Below, in pieces: positions 31,009 to 40,214 of a DNA stretch of 64,000 nucleotides. A program made the position numbers and the translations under genes. Where the stretch lies: NCBI RefSeq assembly GCF_040801785.1, contig NZ_CP161805.1:3348001-3412000 (forward strand). The letters are read 5' to 3'. The notes beneath the pieces were generated by a model. It saw nothing but the letters and a program-made list of their open reading frames with translations, did not search any database and was not told the DNA's origin. The first letter of the stretch is position 1. Each line of letters begins with the position of its first letter. This DNA is from Sulfitobacter sp. LCG007 (lineage in GTDB: Bacteria; Pseudomonadota; Alphaproteobacteria; Rhodobacterales; Rhodobacteraceae).

Positions 31009-31488
31009 CTATCCCCCGAAGTGCAGCACACAGATCAGGGTAAAGAGCCGGCGCGCAGTGTCGCTGTCGACCTCGGCCTTCCCCGAGAGACGTTCCTGCA
31101 GCACCCGGGACCCCTCGTTGTGGATACCGCGCCGGGCCATGTCGATGGTCTCGATCTGGCTGGGCGGCAGCTTCTTGACGGCATCGAAGTAGCTTTCGCA
31201 GATCTGGAAGTAATCCTTGACCACCTGCCTGAACGGCCCCAGCGACAGGTGGAATTCGGCGGCCTTGCCGCCCTCCTCGGTGGTGACGTCGAAGACAAGG
31301 CGCTTTTCGCGGATAGAGAGGCCCACACAATAGGGGCCCGGCGGGACGTCGCGGCCGTCGCGACCGGGAAGGACGAAGCTGTTGTCCTCGAGCAGATCGA
31401 AGATGGCCACACGGCGCTCCTGCTCGATATCGGGCGTCGGCGGCGGAAGGCCGGAATCGTCCAGTTCGATACGGGAAATTCGGGTCAT
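31009..31488 (-). CDS. UPF0262 family protein
   Basis: This 159-residue protein is conserved in alphaproteobacteria: RISRIELDDSGLPPPTPDIEQERRVAIFDL, GLSIREKRLVFDV and an ETIDMARRGIHNEG block. Function unknown. It usually follows hisD directly; here a plus-strand hydrolase gene (31748-33010) separates the two. First gene of the UPF0262-phosphatase-NTF2-GNAT operon. Confidence 0.92.
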   Translation of the reverse strand: MTRISRIELDDSGLPPPTPDIEQERRVAIFDLLEDNSFVLPGRDGRDVPPGPYCVGLSIREKRLVFDVTTEEGGKAAEFHLSLGPFRQVVKDYFQICESYFDAVKKLPPSQIETIDMARRGIHNEGSRVLQERLSGKAEVDSDTARRLFTLICVLHFGG

Positions 31489-31747
31489 CTGCGGCTGGTC
31501 CGGTTTCGGTTCGCGTTATTGAGATGAGTAGCCCGCCAAGGCGCGATGGGCAATGCGACGCTATCCTGTCCGGGGCAAGCGGCTGACCAGCTTCGCAAGG
31601 TTTTCCCGGTTCCAGCAAGTGTCGCAGGGTTCCGGCCGTCCGCGCTCTTCCCGAGGCGCGCGAATGCGAATGCGCTCTCCTGGCTATGCGCATTGTGCGC
31701 GCGGAGGTAGAGTAAGCGCATTCGCTGCACGCATATGGAGGAGCGGA

Positions 31748-33010
31748 ATGAAGAAGCGGGCGGTCATACTCGTGCCCAGCCTCGAAAGGCTCGAACGTTT
31801 CGGCGCGCGAGAGCGGCTGATCCGGGCGATGGAAAGCTATGGCTCGGGCTTCAGGGTGGACCGCGTCGACATCGAGAACGCGACCGAAAAGGACTCTGCC
31901 GCAGTGATCGCCTGGGACCGCGAGACCGGCGAGGCGGTCGAGATGCATGTTTACGAGGCCTTCTGGGGCGATCTCGTGCCGGACTGGAGCAAGGAGAGCC
32001 CCTGGGCACGGTTCAGACGCGGGCTTGGCCTGATCGTCTATTGGGCCGCTGGAGGTGTCGCGCGCGCGCTGTGGCGGCTTGAGGTGCCCGCACGCACGGT
32101 ACTTGCGATGTTCGTCGCCTCGATGCTTCTGTTGCTGTGGTACCTCACCGTGATCGCGGTGCTGGTTCAGGCGCTCGGGACCGCCGACAGCACCATGCCC
32201 GCACCGATCGAGGACCTGCTTGCCCGGTTCGGCTGGACCGAGAGCATCGTTGCCTGGACCGACAGGCTGCGAAACCTGCCGCTGCTGGTGTTTCTGGTGA
32301 TGCTCTTCGGACTGGGCCGGCTTGAGAACATCGCCAACATCTCGAGCTTCATCAAGGACTACCTGCGCGACCAGCAGCTCAGCAGGACGGATATCGGGCT
32401 CAGGGCCAAGACACGCGCCAGACTGGTGGGTCTGCTCGACCACGTGACCGCGAACGATCAAGATTACGACGAGGTGCATGTGGTGGGCCATTCGCTCGGC
32501 GGCGCGATCGCGGTGGATGCGCTGGCCGGTTACGGCAGGCCGCTGCCCCGGACGGCGCTGCATACATGGGGAGCGGGGCTCGGGCTGCTCGTGCAGCAGG
32601 ATGCCTGGGTCGAACGTCGCATCGGCGCGCTTTACGCCTGCCCCTCGCGGCTTGCGGACTGGCGCGACGTGGTCTTTCCAAGCGATGTGATGGCAAGCCC
32701 CCGCCCGTTGCCGTTCAAGTACAGGGGCGACAGGCGGCTCAGCGAGAAATGGCCCGAGATCTTTACGCCGACGATCACCCCCCACGTCCAGAAACGCACA
32801 CCCTTCGCCTATTTCTCCACGCACGAGGCCTATTACCGCTGCACGGATGCCATCCGGCTGCTGATGGATGTAAGAACGCCTGCGCCGCTGGCCTTCGCAC
32901 CGCTCGACGTCCTCCCGGGGGAGATACCACAAGCCGTCTCGGATCAGAGGCCGACGTTGCCGGAGACCGCGCCTTCGGGTGGCTCGGGAGGTCCGAAGCT
33001 GGTCCGGTGA
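31748..33010 (+). CDS. Membrane-associated alpha/beta hydrolase
   Basis: This 420-residue protein starts at the ATG at 31748 with AGGAG just upstream. An N-terminal region of about 110 residues is followed by two hydrophobic helices (around 118-140, LAMFVASMLLLLWYLTVIAV, and 175-195, LLVFLVMLFGLG). The hydrolase domain holds the nucleophile elbow VVGHSLGGAIAVDAL (Ser about 249) typical of lipases. It may be an inner-membrane lipase/esterase facing the cytoplasm. It lies on the opposite strand between UPF0262 and hisD, which are normally adjacent. Confidence 0.8.
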   Translation: MKKRAVILVPSLERLERFGARERLIRAMESYGSGFRVDRVDIENATEKDSAAVIAWDRETGEAVEMHVYEAFWGDLVPDWSKESPWARFRRGLGLIVYWAAGGVARALWRLEVPARTVLAMFVASMLLLLWYLTVIAVLVQALGTADSTMPAPIEDLLARFGWTESIVAWTDRLRNLPLLVFLVMLFGLGRLENIANISSFIKDYLRDQQLSRTDIGLRAKTRARLVGLLDHVTANDQDYDEVHVVGHSLGGAIAVDALAGYGRPLPRTALHTWGAGLGLLVQQDAWVERRIGALYACPSRLADWRDVVFPSDVMASPRPLPFKYRGDRRLSEKWPEIFTPTITPHVQKRTPFAYFSTHEAYYRCTDAIRLLMDVRTPAPLAFAPLDVLPGEIPQAVSDQRPTLPETAPSGGSGGPKLVR

Positions 33011-33027
33011 CGCCAGACCTCTGACGT

Positions 33028-34329
33028 TCAGTCGTTGAGACGTTCGCGGCGCGCGCGCACGGACAGCCCGTGCGCCTCGAGACTTTCGGCGCTGGCCAGC
33101 GTCTCGGCCGCGGGGCCGATGGCGCGCAGGGCTTCCGGGGTCATCTTGGCAATCGTGGTGCGTTTCATGAAATCAAGCACCGAAAGCCCGGAAGAGAACC
33201 GCGCGGAGCGCGCCGTGGGCAGGACATGGTTCGGCCCGCCGACGTAATCTCCGATCGCTTCCGGGGTCCACTGCCCGATGAAAATGGCACCCGCATTGCG
33301 GATCCGCGCCGACAGGGCTTCGGCATCCGCCACGCAGAGTTCCAGATGCTCCGGCGCGATCCGGTCGCAAAGGGCCGCGGCAACCTCGAGATCGGGCACC
33401 GTCACGATCGCCCCGAAGTCGCGCCAGCTGGCGCCGGCGATGGCGCGGCGTTCGAGGCTTTCCAGCCGGGCATCCACCGCCTGCGCAACCGCCCTGCCGA
33501 ATTCCGCGTCGGTGGTGATCAGGATCGACTGTGCGCTCTGGTCATGTTCCGCCTGACTCAGCAGGTCGAGCGCGATCCAGTCGGGATCGTTGTCCGAATC
33601 CGCGATGACGAGGATTTCGGAAGGACCCGCGATCATGTCGATACCGACCTTGCCGAAGACCCGGCGCTTGGCCGCGGCGACATAGGCATTGCCCGGCCCG
33701 GTGATCTTGTCGACGGGCGCGATCGTCTCGGTCCCGTAGGCCAGCGCCGCGATCGCCTGCGCACCGCCGATCCGGTAGATTTCGGTCACGCCCGCCAGCC
33801 TGGCCGCCGCAAGGACGAGCGGATTGAGATTGCCGCCGGGCGCCGGAACGACCATCGCCAGCCTCTCGACCCCCGCGACGACCGCCGGGATCGCGTTCAT
33901 CAGCACCGACGAGGGATAGGAAGCGAGCCCGCCAGGCACATAGAGCCCCGCGGCGCCCACGGCGGACCAGCGCCACCCGAGCGTCGCACCGGTCTCATCC
34001 GTCCAGGTGGCGTCCTCGGGCCGCTGGCGCTCGTGATAGGCGCGGATGCGGCCGGCGGCGAGCGACAGCGCCGCCATCTGGGCGGCGGGCACCGCGTTCA
34101 CGGCCGCCTCGACTTCGGCCTCCGAAAGCGCCAGTCGGTCAGGTGTCAGGGACAGACGATCGAAACGCGCGGTCATCTCGATCAGGGCGGCATCCCCGCG
34201 CGCGCGCACATCCGCGATGATTCCGGCGACCACATCATCCACATCCGGACTGTCCTCGCGCTTGGCGTCGAGCAGGGCCCGGAAGGCGGTTTTGAAATCG
34301 GGCTGATCGTAACGCAGGAATTGCGGCAT
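33028..34329 (-). CDS. hisD: Histidinol dehydrogenase
   Basis: This 433-residue zinc enzyme oxidises L-histidinol to histidine in two NAD-dependent steps, ending histidine synthesis. The sequence contains the family signature with AGPSEILVIAD, the zinc-binding AEHDQSAQ, the catalytic Glu-His pair in IAPEHLEL and GPNHVLPTARSARFSSGLSV. The length is standard. It is followed (on this strand) after a hydrolase insertion by UPF0262 and preceded by the DUF2948 gene 133 bases upstream. Confidence 0.97.
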   Translation of the reverse strand: MPQFLRYDQPDFKTAFRALLDAKREDSPDVDDVVAGIIADVRARGDAALIEMTARFDRLSLTPDRLALSEAEVEAAVNAVPAAQMAALSLAAGRIRAYHERQRPEDATWTDETGATLGWRWSAVGAAGLYVPGGLASYPSSVLMNAIPAVVAGVERLAMVVPAPGGNLNPLVLAAARLAGVTEIYRIGGAQAIAALAYGTETIAPVDKITGPGNAYVAAAKRRVFGKVGIDMIAGPSEILVIADSDNDPDWIALDLLSQAEHDQSAQSILITTDAEFGRAVAQAVDARLESLERRAIAGASWRDFGAIVTVPDLEVAAALCDRIAPEHLELCVADAEALSARIRNAGAIFIGQWTPEAIGDYVGGPNHVLPTARSARFSSGLSVLDFMKRTTIAKMTPEALRAIGPAAETLASAESLEAHGLSVRARRERLND

Positions 34330-34462
34330 CGGGGAATCCCTCGGCTGTGCCGGGCCGGTTTAGCCGCCAGGGCCGCGCGCCTCAAGCCGGGGGTTCGCCA
34401 GAAGAACCACGAGCCTCCGGCGGGGATATTTGGGAGCAAAGGAAGCAGGCCGCGCACGGGCC

Positions 34463-34924
34463 TCAGTCGGGGTGTCGCGGCGTCTTGCCGGAGGGCGCCG
34501 CGTAGGGGCGGGTGACGTCGCGCAGCCGCGCCTCGAGCGCCTCGACGTCAAGGCGGATCGCGCCGTCGCCAGCCAGTGTGAGGATCACGTGGCCGCCGGG
34601 TTCGGCATCGGGCTGGAATTCCACCGAAAGCAGCGAAAGCACCTGATCGGTGTCATCACGTTCCAGCCCGCTTGTCGCGACGGCGCGCACGTTCTCGAAG
34701 GCGAGGACCGCGCGCACCCGCTCGGGCGTCGTCGTGCCGGCGTCTTCCCAGCGGAAGCGGTTGAGCAGCAGGGCGAAGCGGTTCCGGGATCGCGCGAAGG
34801 TCATGTCCGCGACCGGAAAGACCGCGTCCTGGGTCAGCGCGGCGATGACGGCCAGGTCTTCCGCATCCTGGGCGCCGAGATTGAGCGGCGCGTCACGGCC
34901 GTCTTCGAAGCGGGCGTCACTCAC
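34463..34924 (-). CDS. DUF2948 family protein
   Basis: This 153-residue protein is conserved between murA and hisD in alphaproteobacteria. It starts with a GTG that overlaps the murA stop (GTGA). Motifs include [36 protein letters not shown] and the [21 protein letters not shown] end. No enzymatic motif is visible and the function is unknown. Confidence 0.9.
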   Translation of the reverse strand: MSDARFEDGRDAPLNLGAQDAEDLAVIAALTQDAVFPVADMTFARSRNRFALLLNRFRWEDAGTTTPERVRAVLAFENVRAVATSGLERDDTDQVLSLLSVEFQPDAEPGGHVILTLAGDGAIRLDVEALEARLRDVTRPYAAPSGKTPRHPD

Positions 34925-36189
34925 GATTCCGAAATCCTCTCGATATCCGCGCCCACGCCGCGCAGCTTTGCCACGACATGCTCGTAGCCGCGGTCGAGAT
35001 GGTAAACGCGGCTCACGCGGGTTTCGCCCTCGGCGGCCAGACCCGCAAGGATCAGCGACACCGACGCGCGCAGGTCCGTGGCCATCACCGGCGCGCCCCG
35101 CAGCTTCTCGACCCCCGTGACGGTGGCATGACCGCCGTGCACCTCGATCCGCGCGCCCATGCGCATCAGTTCCGGGGCGTGCATGAAGCGGTTTTCGAAG
35201 ATCGTCTCCTCCAGCACCGAGGTACCCTCGGCGGTGCAGAGCAGCGCCATCATCTGTGCCTGGAGGTCCGTGGGAAAGCCCGGATAGGGTTCCGTCTTCA
35301 CGTCCACTGCATGGATGCGACCGTTGTTGCGCGAGACCTTTAGGCCATGCTCGGTTTCGGCGACCGAGACACCCGCAGCGTCGAGCCGTTCGCAGAAAGC
35401 CCCGACGAGATCCATGCGGCCGCCGAGCAGTTCGACCTGGCCCCCGCAGATCGCCGGGGCAAGCATGTAGGTGCCAAGCTCGATCCGATCGCAGACGACC
35501 GAATGCGTGGTGCCGTGCAGCCGTTCGATGCCCTCGATCTCGATGGTGGAACTGCCGTCGCCCTCTATCTGCGCGCCCATCGCCCGCAGGCATTTCGCGA
35601 GATCGACGATCTCGGGCTCGCGGGCGGCGTTTCTCAGCACAGTGGTGCCCCTGGCAAGCGTTGCGGCCATGAGCGCATTCTCGGTCGCCCCGACCGATAC
35701 GAAGGGAAACTCGACGACGCCCCCCCTCAGCCCGCCCGGAGCGCTGGCATGGACGTAGCCATCGCGCAGGTCGAGCTCGGCCCCCATCGCCTCGAACGCC
35801 CTGAGGTGAAGGTCGACCGGCCGGGCCCCGATGGCGCATCCGCCGGGGAGCGAGACCTCGGCCCGTCCGTATCGGGCCAGAAGCGGTCCGAGCACCAGTA
35901 TCGAGGCCCGCATCTTGCGGACGATGTCGTAATCGGCCCGCTGGCTCGTGAGGTCGTGGCTCGACATGGCGAGGACGGTACCGTCCGCGAGGCTCGTCAC
36001 CTCTGCTCCGAGCGATTGCAGCAGCAGCGACATGGTGCGGATGTCCGATAGCCGCGGCGCGTTGATCAGCGTCAGCGGTTCGTCGGACAGGAGCGTTGCC
36101 GGCATCAGCGCCAGGCAGGCGTTCTTCGCGCCCGCGATGGCAATCTGCCCGTTGAGTGCGCCGTTGCCGCGGACGAGTATCGAATCCAT
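34921..36189 (-). CDS. murA: UDP-N-acetylglucosamine 1-carboxyvinyltransferase
   Basis: This 422-residue enzyme transfers enolpyruvate from PEP to UDP-GlcNAc, the first committed step of peptidoglycan synthesis and the fosfomycin target. It has the [20 protein letters not shown] start, the catalytic cysteine loop [17 protein letters not shown] (Cys, so fosfomycin-sensitive type), [14 protein letters not shown] and [18 protein letters not shown]. The start at 36189 follows a short conserved gene by four bases. The longer open frame is not needed. Confidence 0.97.
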   Translation of the reverse strand: MDSILVRGNGALNGQIAIAGAKNACLALMPATLLSDEPLTLINAPRLSDIRTMSLLLQSLGAEVTSLADGTVLAMSSHDLTSQRADYDIVRKMRASILVLGPLLARYGRAEVSLPGGCAIGARPVDLHLRAFEAMGAELDLRDGYVHASAPGGLRGGVVEFPFVSVGATENALMAATLARGTTVLRNAAREPEIVDLAKCLRAMGAQIEGDGSSTIEIEGIERLHGTTHSVVCDRIELGTYMLAPAICGGQVELLGGRMDLVGAFCERLDAAGVSVAETEHGLKVSRNNGRIHAVDVKTEPYPGFPTDLQAQMMALLCTAEGTSVLEETIFENRFMHAPELMRMGARIEVHGGHATVTGVEKLRGAPVMATDLRASVSLILAGLAAEGETRVSRVYHLDRGYEHVVAKLRGVGADIERISES

Positions 36190-36193
36190 GTGC

Positions 36194-36364
36194 CTAGTCT
36201 TTCCGTTCCTGCCCGTCGGGCGCTGCATTGCCTGCCGTTTTCCCCTGCTCCGCCGACCGCGCGCGCGATTGCGCCTTGCGCCGGGCGAGGTTCTTCCTGA
36301 GGGCCGCCTTGAGGCGGTCCTCACGTGCTGTCGCGGTCGTTGGCCGGGGGGTTTTCTCTGCCAT
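36194..36364 (-). CDS. Small basic protein upstream of murA
   Basis: This 56-residue, very basic protein runs from ATG at 36364 to TAG at 36194, four bases before the murA start. It reads [20 protein letters not shown] and on through [15 protein letters not shown] to an acidic-basic tail QERKD. The good codon use and tight spacing to murA suggest a real gene, probably nucleic-acid- or ribosome-associated; the function is unknown. Confidence 0.65.
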   Translation of the reverse strand: MAEKTPRPTTATAREDRLKAALRKNLARRKAQSRARSAEQGKTAGNAAPDGQERKD

Positions 36365-36450
36365 GCCGCCTGTCTAGCGCAGGGGGAGAAGAGGGTCCAG
36401 ATTGGGCTTGCGCGGCCTCCCGATTGCGTCTAATCACGCGCCACGCCGGC

Positions 36451-36525
<75 letters not shown>

Positions 36526-36718
36526 TCAAGATCCGCGCATGACCGGCACAACATCGCGGCTTGCGCGGCACGCGCGATGGGACGGATATCTGTCGGTCGG
36601 GGCTGACGACGGACAGAGCCGGGCGATGCACGGTTCGCACGCGTTACCGCATTCTCGAATGGCAAGGGCCCACCGGGTGGCAGGCGCTTGATGATGCGGT
36701 GGAGCGAGACGGGACGCG

Positions 36719-36946
36719 CTACTTGGCGCCACCTCCGACGTTCTTGCTGCCCGGCCACGCATACTCCTGCATGCCCCGCATCATGTCCTCGAAGATGTCG
36801 TCGATTTCCTGAAGGGTCAGATCGTCGCCGGACTTGGCATGGGGTTTCTTGCGGCGGGGACGGGGAAACGGAATGACGTTGGCGTCGCATGCGGGCTTGG
36901 CACCCGATGCAGGCGCCGGTCGGCGGCCGTGCTGCTTTTTCTTCAT
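36719..36946 (-). CDS. Small hypothetical protein
   Basis: This 75-residue protein starts at 36946 with GAGCAGG upstream. It has a basic N-terminal half (MKKKQHGRR, then a PRPRRKKP block) and an acidic helical second half (LTLQEIDDIFEDMMRGMQEYAWP). The charge pattern and codon use suggest a real gene. The frame is open to 37102 but nothing supports a longer start. Confidence 0.5.
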   Translation of the reverse strand: MKKKQHGRRPAPASGAKPACDANVIPFPRPRRKKPHAKSGDDLTLQEIDDIFEDMMRGMQEYAWPGSKNVGGGAK

Positions 36947-37285
36947 CCTGCTCGTTCCCTCGCCATGCGGATCAGTCCTTCTGTCGGCTGCCTTCTGTAC
37001 CGGGAATCTGACGCGGTTGGGGCGACAACATGAAGTCATCGCAGCGGTCGAGATACTCAGACCAAGCAAGCGCTCACGATCGGACACGCCCGACGTGTAC
37101 AATGCCCCAGTCGGCCTTTCCCGGCAAGCTGGAGGTTGGATGCACGCAAGGAACGCGGATCCGCGGCCAAGAAGCGTCGCATCTGAGTGGACGCTAGCAC
37201 CGCCAAGATTAAATTTTTGATAATGGCCAGGGAAATATGAGACATTCGAACCGGACCGCGAGCGGAAGTCGCTGCCGGCTCGCCG
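36947..37285. other. Intergenic stretch before nagA
   Basis: About 340 bases with mixed composition and an AT-rich block near 37200-37235 (ATTAAATTTTTGATAATGG). No RNA gene, repeat or convincing ORF is seen; short frames here lack Shine-Dalgarno sequences. Confidence 0.4.
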
Positions 37286-38428
37286 TCAGATCAGCCGCCC
37301 GGCGCAGGCCCAGCCGCCGTCGGCGCGCCGGACCAGCCGGATCGCGGTTACCGGACCCCCTTCACAGATTCGCCCCAAACCCATGGCGTCCTTCAGAAGC
37401 GCGGCGGGCGCGGACGTGGCCATCCCGAGCGCCTGATGCAGCGGCAGGCCGACTTCTGTCTCGATGACGGTGATCGCGCGCGGCATGTCGAGATCCGCCC
37501 CCGCCAGCGTCCCGTCCTCGAGCGTCAGGCGACCCTCGCGGCGCAATATGCGGCGGCCATTCAGGCGGAACTCGGTAAGGTCGGAACCCACGCTCGACAT
37601 GGCGTCGGTGACGAGAAAGATCCGGCCCGGACCCCGTTTGGCGGCAAGCGCCGCCCTGATGGTGGCAGGATGGACGTGAACGGCGTCGGCGATCAGACCG
37701 GCCGCAATGCCGGGCGCATCCAGCGCGGCGCCGACAAGCCCCGGCTCGCGGCTGCCGAGCGGGCTCATGGCGTTGAAGAGATGGGTGACGCAGCGTGCCC
37801 CGGCGGCGAAGGCCGCCTGCGCGGCTTCATGGCTGCAATCGCTGTGGCCAAGCGACACGATGACCCCCGCCAGGGCCAGGCGGGCGATCTGCTCCGGCGA
37901 TACGGACTCGGGGGCGACGGTGATCAGCAGGTTGGGCAGACGGGAAGCCGCCGCGAGGATGAGTTCCTCGTCTTCGCGCGCCATCCGCCGGATCAGCGCC
38001 GGATCATGCGCCCCCTTCCGTGCGAGCGAGATATGCGGGCCTTCGAGATGCAGTCCGAGGATGCCCGGCGTTCCTTTCGCGATGGCCGTTTCGACGGCCC
38101 CGACCGCTGCGCGGGTACGCTCGGCCGTGTCGGTGATGAGCGTCGGCAACAGCCCGAGGGTCCCACGCGCGGCATGGGCCTCGGCGATGCGGCGCAGGCC
38201 CTCGGGCGTCGTGTCGTCATTGAACATGACACCGCCGCCGCCATTGACCTGAAGATCCACGAAGCCCGGCGCGATCACGCCCTCGGTCCGGACCATTGCA
38301 TATCGCTCGGGGATATCGCCGGCGTCCACGATGCCACGGCAGGTGCGATCTTCGACCAGCAACGCCCTGCCCTCGTGCAGCGCCTCGCCGTCGTAGATGG
38401 CGGCGCCGGTATATGCTTGGGGCGTCAT
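37286..38428 (-). CDS. nagA: N-acetylglucosamine-6-phosphate deacetylase
   Basis: This 380-residue amidohydrolase removes acetate from GlcNAc-6-phosphate to give glucosamine-6-phosphate. It has the metal-dependent barrel motifs VIAPGFVDLQVNGGGGV, GLHLEGPHIS, LGHSDCSHEAA, CVTHLFNAMSPLGSREPG, LIADAVHVHP and the catalytic aspartate in FLVTDAMSSVG. The start ATG overlaps the stop of the deaminase gene. It is the last gene of the minus-strand half of the amino-sugar regulon. Confidence 0.95.
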   Translation of the reverse strand: MTPQAYTGAAIYDGEALHEGRALLVEDRTCRGIVDAGDIPERYAMVRTEGVIAPGFVDLQVNGGGGVMFNDDTTPEGLRRIAEAHAARGTLGLLPTLITDTAERTRAAVGAVETAIAKGTPGILGLHLEGPHISLARKGAHDPALIRRMAREDEELILAAASRLPNLLITVAPESVSPEQIARLALAGVIVSLGHSDCSHEAAQAAFAAGARCVTHLFNAMSPLGSREPGLVGAALDAPGIAAGLIADAVHVHPATIRAALAAKRGPGRIFLVTDAMSSVGSDLTEFRLNGRRILRREGRLTLEDGTLAGADLDMPRAITVIETEVGLPLHQALGMATSAPAALLKDAMGLGRICEGGPVTAIRLVRRADGGWACAGRLI

Positions 38429-39459
38429 ATGGTCTCTGTCACCTTGCGCAGATGGCGCGGCGCGTCCGGGCTGATGCCGAGATCCCGCGCCGTTTCCTCG
38501 ACCATCCGGTAGAAGGAGGCGATCAGCGAGATCGGATCGGTCAGCGGGTGGCCGGTACGCACCGCGGGCAAGCGCGTGGCATTGCGCGCGAGATCGGAGG
38601 TGGCGAAGATCTTCGCGCCCTTGCCCGCGAGCTGATCGGCGACCTCGAGCAAGGCTGGCTCTGCCGCGTCCTCCGCCGCCATGGCAAGCACCGGAAAACC
38701 GCGTTCGACGATCGAGACGGGTCCGTGCATGACCTCGGCGGAAGAATAGGATTCCGCATGTAGCTGGCATGTTTCCTTGAACTTCAGCGCCGCTTCGTTC
38801 GACATCGCATAGGCCGGCCCCCGGCCGAGACAATAGAGCGAGCGGTTCGGGGATATCTGCTGGCGCAGGGCGCCCCAGTCGAGGGCGACGGCCTTTTCCA
38901 GCGCGTCGGGCAACCGGTGGATGGCGGCCAGCAGATCGGCATCGCGTTGCAGTTCCGCCAGCAGCCATACCGCGGCAACGGCGGAATTCACGAAGGTCTT
39001 CGTGGCGGCGACGCTTTGTTCCGGCCCCGCGTGGAGGGCGAGAGCATGTTCGCTGGCAAGGGCGAGATCGCTGTCGGGATGGTTCGTCAGGGCCAATGTC
39101 AGGGCGCCCTGTGATGCTGCCATCCGGGCCATCCGCACGATGTCGGGGCTCTTGCCCGACTGGGAGATCGAGAGGCAGGCCGCGCCCCCAAGCCGCAGCG
39201 GGCGCTGGTAGATGGAAGCGACCGAAGGGCCGACCGAGGCGACCGGAATTCCCGCGAGCAGTTCGCTGGCGTACTTGAAATACGTCGCGGCGTGATCGGA
39301 AGACCCGCGCGCCACCGAGACCATGAAGGCCGGATCCCGGTCGCGCAGCGCCGCCGCGGCGGACTTCATCGCGTCCGAGCCCTGCGCGAGCAGCCTTTCG
39401 ACCGCCTGCGGAATTTCGAGGACCTCGCGGCGCATGTGCGACTGACCCGTCATATTCAT
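38425..39459 (-). CDS. nagB-II: SIS-domain glucosamine-6-phosphate deaminase (NagB-II type)
   Basis: This 344-residue protein has two sugar-isomerase (SIS) domains, like the isomerase half of GlmS without the glutaminase domain. It contains SVARGSSDHAATYFKYASELL, SISQSGKSPDIVRMA, SVAATKTFVNSA, and LGRGPAYAMSNEAALKFKETC with HAESYSSAEVMHGPVSIVE. Between nagA and a GntR regulator gene it most likely deaminates glucosamine-6-phosphate to fructose-6-phosphate, as the NagB-II enzyme of Shewanella does (established). An AgaS-type activity on galactosamine-6-phosphate is the alternative. Confidence 0.88.
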   Translation of the reverse strand: MNMTGQSHMRREVLEIPQAVERLLAQGSDAMKSAAAALRDRDPAFMVSVARGSSDHAATYFKYASELLAGIPVASVGPSVASIYQRPLRLGGAACLSISQSGKSPDIVRMARMAASQGALTLALTNHPDSDLALASEHALALHAGPEQSVAATKTFVNSAVAAVWLLAELQRDADLLAAIHRLPDALEKAVALDWGALRQQISPNRSLYCLGRGPAYAMSNEAALKFKETCQLHAESYSSAEVMHGPVSIVERGFPVLAMAAEDAAEPALLEVADQLAGKGAKIFATSDLARNATRLPAVRTGHPLTDPISLIASFYRMVEETARDLGISPDAPRHLRKVTETI

Positions 39460-40214
39460 TCCTTTGCTAGTCTCAGCTCGGCGACGAAATTGTATGCGTC
39501 GCCGCGATAGAGCGATTGGGTGAACTCCGCCACCCGACCGTCGGCCAGGTAGGAAGTGCGTTCGATCCTGAGCCCCGCGGCCCCGGGCGGCACCGAGAGC
39601 AACGTCGCCTCGGCGCCGCCGATATTGACGGCGGAGATTTTCTGCAGCGCCCGGACGGGACGCTTCCCGTCGCGCTCAAGCACCTCGTAGAGCGACGTCT
39701 CGACCTCCAGGGGATTGGGCAGGATGTCGACCGGCAGGGCGGCGCGTTCTATCGCCATGGGTTCGCCGTCGGCGTGGCGCAGGCGCGTGATGCGCGCGAC
39801 GGATGCCTCGGCGGACAGGCCCAGCACCGTGATTTCCTCGGGCGACGGCATGAAGAGTCCGCGCTCGAGCCAGCGCGAGGCGGATGACTTGCCGCGCCGC
39901 GCCATGTCTTCCGAGAAGGACGTCAGCCGCGAGAGTTTCTGCTCGATCTGGACGGGGCGGGAAGAGATGAACGAACCAGAGCCCTGCTTCTGGACGATCA
40001 GCCCCTCGTCGGCGAGCGACTGGATCGCCTTGCGCACGGTCACGCGGGAAAGTTCGGTGATCGACGCGATCTCGCGCTCGGGCGGCAGCGGACTGCCGGG
40101 CAGCAGGATCCCCTTCTCGACGCCCTCGCTGAGGCGCTGGCGCAGCTGCACGTAGCGCGGCCCGGCGTCCGAGCGGTACCAGTCCGCTGGGCAAAGGAAA
40201 TCCGCGACGCTCAT
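39456..40214 (-). CDS. GntR-family regulator with UTRA domain
   Basis: This 252-residue protein has an N-terminal winged helix (YVQLRQRLSEGVEKGILLPG, RVTVRKAIQSLADEGLI; about 15-85) and a C-terminal UTRA ligand-binding domain ending FTQSLYRGDAYNFVAEL. UTRA proteins of the HutC/NagR group respond to amino-sugar phosphates. The ATG at 40214 overlaps the kinase stop. It probably represses both halves of the divergent regulon through sites at 41100-41238. Confidence 0.92.
   Translation of the reverse strand: MSVADFLCPADWYRSDAGPRYVQLRQRLSEGVEKGILLPGSPLPPEREIASITELSRVTVRKAIQSLADEGLIVQKQGSGSFISSRPVQIEQKLSRLTSFSEDMARRGKSSASRWLERGLFMPSPEEITVLGLSAEASVARITRLRHADGEPMAIERAALPVDILPNPLEVETSLYEVLERDGKRPVRALQKISAVNIGGAEATLLSVPPGAAGLRIERTSYLADGRVAEFTQSLYRGDAYNFVAELRLAKE

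Noticed and set aside
30155-32932. 925-codon minus-strand frame
   Set aside because: Only its last 131 codons (NTF2-like protein) are real; the rest is antisense to the hydrolase gene and out of frame with UPF0262 and the phosphatase.
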